Assembly: GCA_947626755.1 (NCBI GenBank)
Contig: CANQTP010000029.1
Location: forward strand, 1 to 32,135
Reading direction: 5' to 3'
DNA from: an uncultured Clostridia bacterium
GTDB taxonomy: Bacteria > Bacillota > Clostridia > Oscillospirales > Ruminococcaceae
DNA: 32,135 bases
Shown here: one piece after another, positions 1 to 7,596 of the stretch
Numbering within the stretch: position 1 is the stretch's first letter
Layout: each line of letters opens with the position of its first letter
Translations under genes and position numbers: made by a program
The notes under the pieces: model-generated
The model's input: the letters and a program-made list of their open reading frames with translations, nothing else
What the model was told of the DNA's origin: nothing
The model's database searches: none

Positions 1-195
1 GTTCTCTCTTAGTCGCTTTGCATAATTTTTCTCTTTATCTTTGTCTAACTTTTTGGGGTCAATTCATTCAAGGCTGCAGTTTCCAAAGGCGGAGCCTTTG
101 GTCGCGCTCCGCAGAGCGCGAAATCCCCCTAAAAAAGAGCTCCGCTGGGGTGTGAATAAAACGACGCGAGCGTCGTTGCCGCCGCAGGCGGCAAG

Positions 196-247
196 AGGGG
201 GAAGCCCCTGCGAAAACCAAACTTTGTTTGGCTGAGGGCTTCCCCCT
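196..247. repeat. Nested long inverted repeat (12-bp outer stem, inner 6-bp hairpin)
   Basis: The outer arms AGGGGGAAGCCC (196-207) and GGGCTTCCCCCT (236-247) are perfectly complementary. Between them lies a second perfect hairpin, CCAAAC-TTT-GTTTGG (217-231). It is the largest component of the hairpin array. The 3' side continues with TTGGAT and no T-tract, so an intrinsic terminator is unlikely. Confidence 0.85.
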
Positions 248-276
248 TGGATAGGCAAGTTTATTTGATTTTTGCC

Positions 277-307
277 TTTTGAAACAGTCCGGTGGACTGT
301 TTCAAAA
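277..307. repeat. 14-bp perfect palindrome with GGT loop
   Basis: TTTTGAAACAGTCC (277-290), loop GGT, GGACTGTTTCAAAA (294-307): 14 paired bases with no mismatch. It lies 61 bp before the DJ-1 family gene. Its A/T ends and compact loop resemble dispersed palindromic units in gut Clostridia, but that resemblance is an impression and was not searched. Confidence 0.85.
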
Positions 308-368
308 CAAATTTAAAATATGTTTTTGGACAGACTAAAATTTTATAAATAAAATTGGAGGATTTAAA

Positions 369-911
369 ATGATTTATGTTTTTCTTGCGGAAGGCTTTGA
401 GGAAACCGAAGCTGTTGCGCCTATCGACCTGCTGAGACGCTGCGGAAAGGAAGTTTACACAGTTGGCATAGGGGACAATATTATCAAAAGTTCTCACAAT
501 ATCCCATTTGTGACGGATACCTATGATATGCTTGTTGAACTGAACAGCGACCTTGAAATGATAGTTCTTCCGGGAGGTATGCCCGGTACGTTAAATCTTG
601 AAAAGTGCGAAGCAGTTCAGGCGTCCATCGACTACTGCGCGAAGAACAACATTTTTATAGGCGCGATCTGCGCCGCGCCGTCCATTCTCGGGCATAAAGG
701 ACTGCTGAAAGGCAGGAAAGCTGTTTGCTACACAGGCTATGAATCCGAACTGACAGGCGCGGAAGTCCTTGACGTTCCCGCCGTCATAGACGGAAATATC
801 ATCACCGCAAGAGGTGCGGGAGTTGCCGTTGAGTTTGGTCTGAAACTTGTTGAAGCGCTTATTTCCAAAGAAAGAAGCGACAAGCTGAGAGAGGCAATTT
901 TATGTCCGTAA
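369..911 (+). CDS. DJ-1/PfpI family protein (YajL-like)
   Basis: This is a 180-residue single-domain protein of the DJ-1/PfpI superfamily, the usual length for YajL/DJ-1. The nucleophile elbow is visible as AICAAPSILG with Cys101, and the conserved acidic partner lies in the N-terminal EGFEETEAV segment (Glu14). LPGGMPG near residue 70 is also typical. Family members have been assigned protein and nucleotide deglycase, glyoxalase III or redox-sensing roles; which applies here cannot be read from the sequence. The start is clear: GGAGG at 357-361 with 7-nt spacing. It overlaps the next gene by 10 bp, so it probably heads the 369-7519 run. It follows directly on the hairpin array. Family assignment is secure, substrate is not. 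Confidence 0.9.
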   Translation: MIYVFLAEGFEETEAVAPIDLLRRCGKEVYTVGIGDNIIKSSHNIPFVTDTYDMLVELNSDLEMIVLPGGMPGTLNLEKCEAVQASIDYCAKNNIFIGAICAAPSILGHKGLLKGRKAVCYTGYESELTGAEVLDVPAVIDGNIITARGAGVAVEFGLKLVEALISKERSDKLREAILCP

Positions 912-1504
912 AGGAAGAAAAAAATTCCCTGCGGAAAAAGTACAAAGCGCTGCGTTCGGGAATTTCCCCCGATCTGAAAAAAGCTATGGACGAGGGGATC
1001 TTTGAGAATATCGTTTCTCTGGCGGAATACCGCAGTTGTGCTTTGCTTCTGACATATGTTTCGGCGGAAAGCGAAGCGGACACCCGCAGGCTGATAGCGC
1101 GGGCTTTTGAGGAAGGGAAAACTGTTGCCGTTCCCAAAAGTCTGGATAAAAACGGAAATATGGCTTTTTATGAAATACATTCATTTGACGATCTGGAAAA
1201 GGGATATTTCGGGATATATGAGCCTGTTCCCGAAAAGTGCGGGGAGATTTCCCGCTTTGACGGAGCGGTCTGCATAGTTCCCGCGCTTTCCTATGACTGT
1301 AAAGGCTTTCGCCTTGGCTATGGGAAAGGCTTTTACGATCGCTTTTTGTCAGCAAATGAGAAGATCCTGAAAGTGGGGATATGCTGTTCACGATGTCTGG
1401 AAGAAAGCCTTCCCCATGATGAGTACGATATTCCCGCAGATATAGTCATTACGGAAAGTTCGGTCAAAGATCACAGAAAGGAAAAGAGTTCTGATGGCAA
1501 ATAA
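902..1504 (+). CDS. 5-formyltetrahydrofolate cyclo-ligase
   Basis: A 200-residue protein of the 5-FTHF cyclo-ligase (MTHFS) family, which converts 5-formyl-THF to 5,10-methenyl-THF with ATP and recycles the storage folate. The basic N-terminus (KNSLRKKYKALRSG) that contacts ATP is present. The C-terminal signature RLGYGKGFYDRFL (around residues 139-151) matches the family's GYGxGxYDR motif, here with Lys in the variable position. PKSLDKNGNMAFYEI is the usual substrate-side segment. The start overlaps the DJ-1 gene stop and the end overlaps mltG by 11 bp, implying translational coupling. The enzyme is cytosolic. Nothing unusual was noticed. Confidence 0.93.
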   Translation: MSVKEEKNSLRKKYKALRSGISPDLKKAMDEGIFENIVSLAEYRSCALLLTYVSAESEADTRRLIARAFEEGKTVAVPKSLDKNGNMAFYEIHSFDDLEKGYFGIYEPVPEKCGEISRFDGAVCIVPALSYDCKGFRLGYGKGFYDRFLSANEKILKVGICCSRCLEESLPHDEYDIPADIVITESSVKDHRKEKSSDGK

Positions 1505-2843
1505 GGAAATTACCGAGGATAATGTTACGCTGGACGATATACGGGAAAGCATTCCCGAGGAGACCGTTCCCGCGGAAGATGTTCCCGCAGACATTCCCGA
1601 CGAAGGAGCGGAAGATACTTCCGTAAGCGCGGAAACGGCGGTTACGGAGACTGAGGAAGCTTCTGAGCAGGAAGAAGCCGAACTTCCCATATCCGATGGG
1701 GACGAGCCTGATAATGAGGACGAGCAGGAAAGCGATGATGATGAGTCCGAGGAGGAAGAAGCTCCGCGTTACAAAGCCAAGAAACGCCGCAAAAAACGGG
1801 GTACTCATGTTATCTTCGGCGTTATATTAAGTGTGGTAATAATTTCCGTATCCATACTGGCGGCTGTTTTCATACTGAAATGCGCAAAGGAACTGTTCGG
1901 AATAGGCAAGTCGGACATTGAAATGGTGGTCGAGATCCCCATGGATTCAAGCACAGCCGATATTGCGGAACAGCTTTTCCACGAGGGAATAATTGCCGAG
2001 CCCGATCTTTTCAGAGCTTTTGTAAGATTCAAGGGCGCGGACGGCACTTTCATTGCAGGCGCTCATGAGCTTTCACCGCAGATGGACTACAGCACGATAA
2101 TTGAAGTTTTACAGGAGTCTGTCGCCGATCAGAGGGAAACTGCGGACATTGTTTTCCCCGAGGGAATAACTCTTTACGCGGCGGCTCAGAAACTTGAAGA
2201 AAAAGGCGTTTGCGATGCCGATGAATTTATCAGGACATTCAATATTTCGGAATTTGGTTTTGATTTTGAGAAAAAAGTAAAAACAAGTTCTATGAAATTC
2301 TACCGCATGGAAGGTTATCTTTTCCCCGATACATATCAGTTTTTCCTTGATGAGGATCCGCGGGTCGTTGCTAAGAAAATTTACAAGAATTTTGAAGCGC
2401 GGATCACTCCCGATCTTTACGGCAGAATGGACGATCTGGGAATGGATCTGGAAGAAGTCCTTACGCTGGCTTCAATTGTTCAGGCGGAAGCTCCCGATAC
2501 ATGGAACATGAAGCGGGTGGCGTCGGTTTTCTATAACCGTCTTAACGACCCTGACAATTTCCCGCTTTTGCAGTCGGACGCAACATCAAACTATGTTGAA
2601 AACATCATCAAGCCTAATATTGAGATAAAATCTCAGAAAATGTTTGACGCTTACAATACATACGAGGGCGCGGGACTTCCTCCCGGACCTATATGCAATC
2701 CCGGTCTTGATGCGATAAATGCAGTGCTTTATCCTGCGGAAACGGATTATTACTTCTTCCTGTCCGACGATGATGGAGAATTCTACTATGCCGAAACTTT
2801 AGAGGAACACGAGCAGAATGCTGTTGAAGCGGGCTTGATGTGA
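1494..2843 (+). CDS. mltG: Endolytic transglycosylase MltG
   Basis: A 449-residue YceG/MltG family protein, the membrane-bound lytic transglycosylase that cuts nascent peptidoglycan strands. Layout: an extremely acidic cytoplasmic tail (residues 1 to about 92), a short basic patch KAKKRRKKR, one membrane helix (about 105-130), then the extracytoplasmic LysM-like and catalytic domains. The catalytic region shows LASIVQAEAPD (active-site Glu), ASVFYNRL, PLLQSDAT and GLPPGPICNPG, all typical. It overlaps the cyclo-ligase gene and is followed 18 bp later by a U32 gene behind GGAGG. mltG next to U32 genes is also the Bacillus subtilis arrangement (yrrL ... yrrN-yrrO). The long acidic tail is longer than in many homologues. 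Confidence 0.93.
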   Translation: MANKEITEDNVTLDDIRESIPEETVPAEDVPADIPDEGAEDTSVSAETAVTETEEASEQEEAELPISDGDEPDNEDEQESDDDESEEEEAPRYKAKKRRKKRGTHVIFGVILSVVIISVSILAAVFILKCAKELFGIGKSDIEMVVEIPMDSSTADIAEQLFHEGIIAEPDLFRAFVRFKGADGTFIAGAHELSPQMDYSTIIEVLQESVADQRETADIVFPEGITLYAAAQKLEEKGVCDADEFIRTFNISEFGFDFEKKVKTSSMKFYRMEGYLFPDTYQFFLDEDPRVVAKKIYKNFEARITPDLYGRMDDLGMDLEEVLTLASIVQAEAPDTWNMKRVASVFYNRLNDPDNFPLLQSDATSNYVENIIKPNIEIKSQKMFDAYNTYEGAGLPPGPICNPGLDAINAVLYPAETDYYFFLSDDDGEFYYAETLEEHEQNAVEAGLM

Positions 2844-2861
2844 TCTTTCGGAGGTTTTCTG

Positions 2862-4082
2862 ATGAAATATGATGACTTGGAAGTCCTTGCCCCTGCGGGA
2901 GATTTTGAACGCCTTACAGCCGCCGTTGACTACGGCGCGGACGCTGTTTATCTTGGCGGGAAAACCTTCGGAATGAGGGCAGGACCGAAGAATTTCACCT
3001 ATGATGAGTTAAAAGCCGCAGTAGAGCTTGCACATTCAAGGAATGTAAAAGTTTACCTTACCTGCAATACACTTCCGAGAAATGACGAAATTCCCCATTT
3101 TGAGCAGTTTATGGAAGAAGCGGTTTCAAGCGGTGTTGACGCGGTTATCGTCGCCGATATTGGTTTGCTTTCGCTGGTGAAAAAGTATGCTCCCGATATG
3201 GAGATCCATATGTCCACACAGACGGGGATAGTCAACTATGTGACCGCCTCGGAACTTTACAACATGGGCGTGAAGCGCGTTGTGGTTGCAAGGGAACTTT
3301 CCATTGACGAAATTGCGGAGATACGAGCAAAGACCCCCGCAGAACTTGAAATAGAAGCTTTCGTCCACGGCGCTATGTGTATGTCCTTTTCGGGAAGGTG
3401 TCTGCTGTCACAGTATTTCACAAACCGCGACGCCAACAGGGGAGAATGCGCACAGCCCTGCCGTTGGAGTTACCACCTTATGGAGGAAACGCGGAAAGGC
3501 GAGTATTACCCTGTTTTCGAGGACGAAAAGGGAAGCTACATTCTTAACGCGAAAGACCTTTGCATGATAGAACATCTTGACAAACTTGCGGAAGCAGGGG
3601 TTACAAGCTTCAAAATAGAGGGACGGGCAAAGTCCTCCTATTATGTGTCGGTGGTGACTAACGCTTACAGAATGGCTGCGGATATTCTGAAAAATTCCCC
3701 CAATGAGTATAAGCTTCCCGATTGGATAAAAGAGGAAGTATTTAAAGTAAGCCACAGGAATTACTGCACGGGATTTTTCTTCGGACACCCAAATGACTGC
3801 CAGTATTATGAAAACAGCGGATATATCCGCGAATATGATATTGCCGCAGTTATTGAAAAATGCCGGGACGGGTTTATTTACGCCACACAGCGGAACTTTT
3901 TCAGCCGCGGTGATACGGTGGAGATACTTTCTCCGAAAACAAAGTTTGACACAATGACCGTTGAAAAGCTTTTCGACGGGGACGGAAACGAGATAGAAAA
4001 CGCAAATCATGCCATGATGGAAATTCGCATACCATGTGAAAAGGTCTATCCCGAAAATTCCATTATAAGGATACGGAAATAA
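2862..4082 (+). CDS. U32 family protein (tRNA hydroxylation TrhP/YrrO-like)
   Basis: A 406-residue member of the peptidase U32 family. The N-terminal barrel begins LEVLAPAGDFERL and GADAVYLGG. The family signature lies at about 166-205 with Cys173, Cys180, Cys196 and Cys200 in AMCMSFSGRC and GECAQPCRWSY. Several U32 proteins once called collagenases (E. coli TrhP/YegQ, B. subtilis YrrN/YrrO) are now known to be needed for tRNA U34 5-hydroxylation with prephenate. The length and the position directly after mltG fit the YrrO branch, but specific function is inferred from neighbourhood. The ribosome site GGAGG has 7-nt spacing. The frame ends about 50 bp before the next start. Confidence 0.87.
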   Translation: MKYDDLEVLAPAGDFERLTAAVDYGADAVYLGGKTFGMRAGPKNFTYDELKAAVELAHSRNVKVYLTCNTLPRNDEIPHFEQFMEEAVSSGVDAVIVADIGLLSLVKKYAPDMEIHMSTQTGIVNYVTASELYNMGVKRVVVARELSIDEIAEIRAKTPAELEIEAFVHGAMCMSFSGRCLLSQYFTNRDANRGECAQPCRWSYHLMEETRKGEYYPVFEDEKGSYILNAKDLCMIEHLDKLAEAGVTSFKIEGRAKSSYYVSVVTNAYRMAADILKNSPNEYKLPDWIKEEVFKVSHRNYCTGFFFGHPNDCQYYENSGYIREYDIAAVIEKCRDGFIYATQRNFFSRGDTVEILSPKTKFDTMTVEKLFDGDGNEIENANHAMMEIRIPCEKVYPENSIIRIRK

Positions 4083-4132
4083 CATATTTGTCCGCTTTCA
4101 TAAATATCCATTTAATGAAAGGGGACGAGTCT

Positions 4133-4414
4133 ATGGAAGAGATGTTGACAAGTACAGAAGCTTTACAGAGCGGCGATGATCGGACGGAGCTTATAATTCG
4201 GAAGAAGCCGAGGACGTCGCTTGCCGATACTATTACATTTCAGGCGATACTGTGCGTTATTGCCGCCATAGTTTTTGTGGTGATAAACATTTTCGACAAC
4301 GGACTTGCGGAGGATATTTTCCGGATATATTCGGACAGGTTTTCGGACGATGGGAATATTCCGGAAATTTTTCGGATAGTGTTTGATTTCCTGAAAACAA
4401 CGCCAAATGTTTGA
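4133..4414 (+). CDS. Small single-pass membrane protein, unknown (SpoIVFA-position)
   Basis: A 93-residue protein I do not recognise. I chose ATG 4133 because AAAGGGGA lies 7 nt upstream; in-frame upstream starts (4088 TTG, 4115 ATG) lack a ribosome site. It has an N-terminal charged cytoplasmic stretch ending in RKKPRTS, one hydrophobic helix (about residues 36-56, FQAILCVIAAIVFVVI) and a 37-residue acidic/aromatic tail predicted to lie outside. Its stop overlaps the start of the M50 protease gene by 8 bp, and that start has no clear ribosome site of its own, so the two are probably translationally coupled. In sporeformers the slot before SpoIVFB is held by SpoIVFA, a one-TM protein with a large LytM domain. 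Only the topology matches here. Partner or regulator of the protease is an inference. Confidence 0.75.
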   Translation: MEEMLTSTEALQSGDDRTELIIRKKPRTSLADTITFQAILCVIAAIVFVVINIFDNGLAEDIFRIYSDRFSDDGNIPEIFRIVFDFLKTTPNV

Positions 4415-4994
4415 GTTCAGATATAAAAATGCGGTTATCGCCTTTGATTTCAGCTTTTTTGCTACGGTTTCACTGCTTTTCCTGCTGGGAAACCGCTATG
4501 CAGTCCTCGGACTTGCCGCCTGTCTGTGGCACGAAGCGGGACATCTTGTCATTATGAAAATGCGCGGAATTCCCGCGCGGAGAATACTTTTCTACGGTGC
4601 GGGGATAAAAATCATGCCCGACAAGCAATTCTGCTTTACAGACTTCCGAACAGAGTTTCTTGTGCTTATCGGCGGAAGCGGAGCAAATTTCCTTGCGGCT
4701 GCGGCGATGTCGGCGGTTAATGTTCCCGAACTGAAGCTGTTTTCGGTGATAAATGCCGTTATCGGGGTATTCAATCTTCTGCCGCTACAGTATCTGGACG
4801 GGGGAAAGCTTCTTGTTGCTTTTATAAGGCGGCTTTGCAGCTTTTCGCAGGCTTGCGTTCTGGAAAGGTATCTCAAATGGCTGAATATCTTCCTGATTTT
4901 AGGAATAATGACGGCTTTTGCCTTTGCGGGAAAGGGAAATTTTACACTGTATATCACATTGTGCTATCTGCTTATTTCGGCGGCGTCCTGCTGA
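4407..4994 (+). CDS. Site-2 protease, M50 family, SpoIVFB-like
   Basis: A 195-residue polytopic membrane metalloprotease. The zinc motif HEAGH is at 42-46 in a hydrophobic helix, and the third ligand lies in NLLPLQYLDGG (123-133, Asp131), the standard pair for intramembrane M50 proteases. The length fits the SpoIVFB subgroup without PDZ or CBS domains. Hydrophobic segments lie at about 12-47, 84-104, 113-136 and 158-193. The order M50 protease, TIGR03960, TIGR03936 is common in Clostridia. SpoIVFB cleaves pro-sigma-K in Bacillus; whether this organism sporulates cannot be judged, so the substrate is unknown. The start overlaps the upstream small membrane gene (shared ATG region at 4407-4414). 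Confidence 0.88.
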   Translation: MFEFRYKNAVIAFDFSFFATVSLLFLLGNRYAVLGLAACLWHEAGHLVIMKMRGIPARRILFYGAGIKIMPDKQFCFTDFRTEFLVLIGGSGANFLAAAAMSAVNVPELKLFSVINAVIGVFNLLPLQYLDGGKLLVAFIRRLCSFSQACVLERYLKWLNIFLILGIMTAFAFAGKGNFTLYITLCYLLISAASC

Positions 4995-5019
4995 TATGCG
5001 GTGAAAGGAATGTAAATTT

Positions 5020-6870
5020 ATGTTAAAGGAACAGATAGAAAATATCCTGCTGAAAGTCAGGAACCCTTCAAGATACATAGGTGGGGAACTTAACAGCGTT
5101 GTGAAGGACAAGAGCAAGGTAGATGTGCGCTTTGCGTTCTGCTTTCCCGATTCCTATGACGTAGGAATGTCGCATCTGGGAATGAAGATACTGTATTCAT
5201 TGAAGAACAAGCGGGAAAACTTCTGGTGTGAGCGAGTCTTTGCGCCGTGGGAGGACATGGAGGCACTTATGCGGGAAAATAATATCCCGCTGTATGCCTT
5301 GGAAAGTCTTGACCCTGTAAAGGAGTTTGACTTTATAGGTTTTACGATACAGTATGAGCTTTGCTATACAAATATTCTGAATATGCTTGATCTTGCGGGA
5401 CTTCCCGTGAAAGCAAAAGACCGCACGGAGGATATGCCGATCGTTGTTGCGGGAGGACCTTGCGTCTGCAATCCCGAACCGCTGGCTGATTTTATAGACA
5501 TATTCATTCTTGGCGAGGGCGAGGAAGTCAATCTTGAACTTATGGACCTTTACGCCGAAATGAAGAAGCGGGGCTGTTCAAAGCGGGAATTCCTTTCGGA
5601 AGCGGCTAAGATAGAGGGCATTTATGTGCCGTCATTTTATGATGTTTCCTATAATAATGACGGAACTGTCGCCGCTGTCCTGCCAAATCACCCCAACGCT
5701 TCCGCAAAGATACGGAAACGCATTATAAAATACCTTGACAGCATTTATTATCCCGAATCGTTTGTTGTTCCATATTGTGAAATTGTTCATGACCGTGCGG
5801 TGGTGGAAGTCATGCGGGGCTGTATAAGGGGCTGCCGCTTCTGTCAGGCGGGATTTATCTACAGACCACTTCGTGAGAAAAGTTCGGAGACCATATGTAG
5901 TCAGACCCGTTCACTTTGCGAAAGTACGGGCTATGAGGAAGTTTCTCTGTCCTCGTTAAGTACCAGCGACCTTTCAAGCATTGATGAAACGCTTATTAAA
6001 CTTTCGGAATACACGGACGGCGAAAAGATAAATCTTTCCCTGCCTTCAATGCGGATCGACCGTTTCAGCAATGAACTTATGGAACGGCTGAAAGCTATCC
6101 GCAAAAGCGGTCTGACATTCGCCCCCGAAGCGGGAACTCAGCGGCTCAGGGACGTTATCAACAAGAATATTACCGAAGATGAGATAATGCGGGCGTGCAG
6201 GATAGCTTTTGAAGGCGGCTACACTTCGGTAAAGCTGTATTTCATGATGGGACTTCCCACCGAGAAAGACGAGGATATTATCGGAATTGCGGAACTTGCC
6301 GAAAAGATAGTTGACCTTTACTATCAGAACCCGAACAGACCGAAAGGACGGCACGTTTCCATATCTGTAAGCTGCGCCACGTTCGTTCCTAAACCCTTTA
6401 CGCCTTTTGAATTTGAACCGCAGGCGTCCGCGGAGGAGATCGACCGCCGTCAGAAGCTTCTGCTTGAAAGTATACGTTCAAAAAAGAGGATAAATGTCAG
6501 CTGGCACAATTACAAAGTAAGTATTCTTGAAGCTGTTCTTGCCAAAGGCGACAGGCGGCTGGGAGAAGTCATATACGAGGCTTGGAAGTCGGGCTGCAAA
6601 TTTGACAGCTGGAGCGAATTCTACAGATATGAACTGTGGGTAAAAGCCTTTGAAAAAGCAGGGCTTGACATGGATTTTTACGCACACAGAAAGCGTTCCT
6701 ATGATGAAGTTATGCCGTGGCAGCATCTGGACTATTATATTTCCCGAGAATTCCTTATAAGGGAGCACAAAAAGGCGTTAAACGCCGAAACTACGCCGAA
6801 TTGCCGCGAAAAATGTTCGGGCTGCGGAATTTCTGCGGCAATGGGAGGTGCCTGCTTTGGAAAAAATTGA
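5020..6870 (+). CDS. TIGR03960 family radical SAM protein
   Basis: A 616-residue protein with a radical-SAM core. The iron-sulfur motif CIRGCRFC gives Cys268, Cys272 and Cys275. The N-terminal domain has the B12-binding-like pattern of the family (DSYDVGMSHLGMKILYSL; VVAGGPCVCNPEPLADFID). The C-terminus carries an extra cysteine cluster in CREKCSGCG followed by GGACFG, possibly a second metal site. The family has no settled reaction. It is nearly always paired or fused with the TIGR03936 protein, as here, where the downstream gene starts inside its 3' end. A role in RNA or cofactor modification is often guessed; the sequence does not decide it. The ATG at 5020 follows AAGGA with 10-nt spacing. 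Confidence 0.9.
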   Translation: MLKEQIENILLKVRNPSRYIGGELNSVVKDKSKVDVRFAFCFPDSYDVGMSHLGMKILYSLKNKRENFWCERVFAPWEDMEALMRENNIPLYALESLDPVKEFDFIGFTIQYELCYTNILNMLDLAGLPVKAKDRTEDMPIVVAGGPCVCNPEPLADFIDIFILGEGEEVNLELMDLYAEMKKRGCSKREFLSEAAKIEGIYVPSFYDVSYNNDGTVAAVLPNHPNASAKIRKRIIKYLDSIYYPESFVVPYCEIVHDRAVVEVMRGCIRGCRFCQAGFIYRPLREKSSETICSQTRSLCESTGYEEVSLSSLSTSDLSSIDETLIKLSEYTDGEKINLSLPSMRIDRFSNELMERLKAIRKSGLTFAPEAGTQRLRDVINKNITEDEIMRACRIAFEGGYTSVKLYFMMGLPTEKDEDIIGIAELAEKIVDLYYQNPNRPKGRHVSISVSCATFVPKPFTPFEFEPQASAEEIDRRQKLLLESIRSKKRINVSWHNYKVSILEAVLAKGDRRLGEVIYEAWKSGCKFDSWSEFYRYELWVKAFEKAGLDMDFYAHRKRSYDEVMPWQHLDYYISREFLIREHKKALNAETTPNCREKCSGCGISAAMGGACFGKN

Positions 6871-7519
6871 CGTTCGGGCGGTGTTTTCAAAAAGCGGACG
6901 AGCAATATTCATTTCGCACCTTGATCTCCAGCGGACCATGCAAAGGGCTTTGAAGCGTTCGGGGCTGCCTGTGTGGTATTCTCAGGGATTCAATCCGCAC
7001 ATTTACCTTAATTTTCCGCTTGCCCTGTCTCTGGGAATTTCAAGCTGCACTGAGTTCATGGACTTTTCGGTAACAGAGGAGATCGACTTTGAAAAAGCAA
7101 GGGAAAAACTTGATCTTGCCATGCCTGACGGGATCTCGGTCATAAAGCTTGCCGAGCCTGTTCACAAAAATCAGGATATAGGCTTTGCGGAGTATGAAAT
7201 GAAGTTTTACGGCGGATCTCCCGATGAAATGCTTGAAGGACTTGAAAAAATGATGTCCATGGAGACCATCGAGACGGAAAAACATTCCAAAAGCAAAGGG
7301 ATAGTAAAAATAGACATCAGACCGCATATTGAGATCCTGAACGCAGAAGCCTGCGGCGATCATCTTTTCCTGACGGTAAAACTTCCCGCGGGCGGTTCGT
7401 TAAACATAAACGCAAATGTTTTTGCCGATGCGTTTTCAGACGTCAGCGGCATTGAATTCAAAAGCATTTGTATAGAACGTACAAAAATATTGTGCAAAAA
7501 CGGTGAAAAATTTATATAA
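6857..7519 (+). CDS. TIGR03936 family radical SAM-associated protein (DUF2344)
   Basis: About 220 residues, matching the DUF2344/TIGR03936 family by VRAVFSKSGRAIFISHLDLQRTMQRALKRS and GFNPHIYLNFPLALSLGI. I prefer the TTG start at 6857 because GGGAGGTG (6843-6850) sits 6 nt upstream; a GTG at 6848 lies inside that ribosome site. The start is within the 3' end of the TIGR03960 gene (14-bp overlap), so expression is coupled. In some bacteria the two families are fused into one chain, which supports a physical partnership. Its molecular role is unknown. It ends the long plus-strand run; a fresh promoter for rplS follows 33 bp later. Confidence 0.88.
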   Translation: MEKIDVRAVFSKSGRAIFISHLDLQRTMQRALKRSGLPVWYSQGFNPHIYLNFPLALSLGISSCTEFMDFSVTEEIDFEKAREKLDLAMPDGISVIKLAEPVHKNQDIGFAEYEMKFYGGSPDEMLEGLEKMMSMETIETEKHSKSKGIVKIDIRPHIEILNAEACGDHLFLTVKLPAGGSLNINANVFADAFSDVSGIEFKSICIERTKILCKNGEKFI

Positions 7520-7551
7520 TTCACATTTCACAAAATTTTGCATGAAAATAC

Positions 7552-7580
7552 TTGCAATCTGTATAAAAATATGTTAAAAT
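7552..7580 (+). promoter_or_regulatory. SigA-type promoter for rplS
   Basis: TTGCAA (7552-7557), 17-bp spacer, TAAAAT (7575-7580), with TGT directly before the -10 (extended -10). It lies just after the TIGR03936 gene and before the structured rplS leader, so rplS has its own transcription start. Confidence 0.8.
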
Positions 7581-7596
7581 TAAAGAGCATTTGATT

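Larger units (their letters stand above)
83..307. repeat. Cluster of consecutive perfect inverted repeats (hairpin array)
   Basis: At least six perfect hairpins sit almost end to end: CCAAAGGC-GGA-GCCTTTGG (83-101), CGCGCTC-CGCA-GAGCGCG (103-120), ACGACGC-GA-GCGTCGT (161-176), TTGCCGCC-GCA-GGCGGCAA (176-194), a long stem at 196-247 enclosing CCAAAC-TTT-GTTTGG (217-231), and a 14-bp stem at 277-307. A weaker CCCC/GGGG stem lies at 126-150 and GGCAA/TTGCC at 254-276. Loops are mostly 2-4 nt. GC content is clearly above the flanking AT-rich DNA. No hairpin is followed by a T-run, so they do not look like intrinsic terminators. The 1-368 interval otherwise holds no believable gene, and I see no confident promoter for the gene at 369. 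The array could be a repeat element or a structured RNA; I do not recognise the family. Confidence 0.85.

Noticed and set aside
41-258. Overlapping open frames of about 64 codons on both strands in the hairpin region
   Set aside because: They are mirror products of the inverted repeats, lack ribosome sites and show no protein-like pattern.
196-307. Hairpins as intrinsic terminators of an upstream gene
   Set aside because: No T-run follows either stem on either strand.
83-307. CRISPR array
   Set aside because: The units are different palindromes, with no constant repeat and no regular spacers, and no cas genes are nearby.
326-349. Promoter TTGGAC...TATAAA before the DJ-1 gene
   Set aside because: The spacer is only 12 bp, too short for a SigA promoter.
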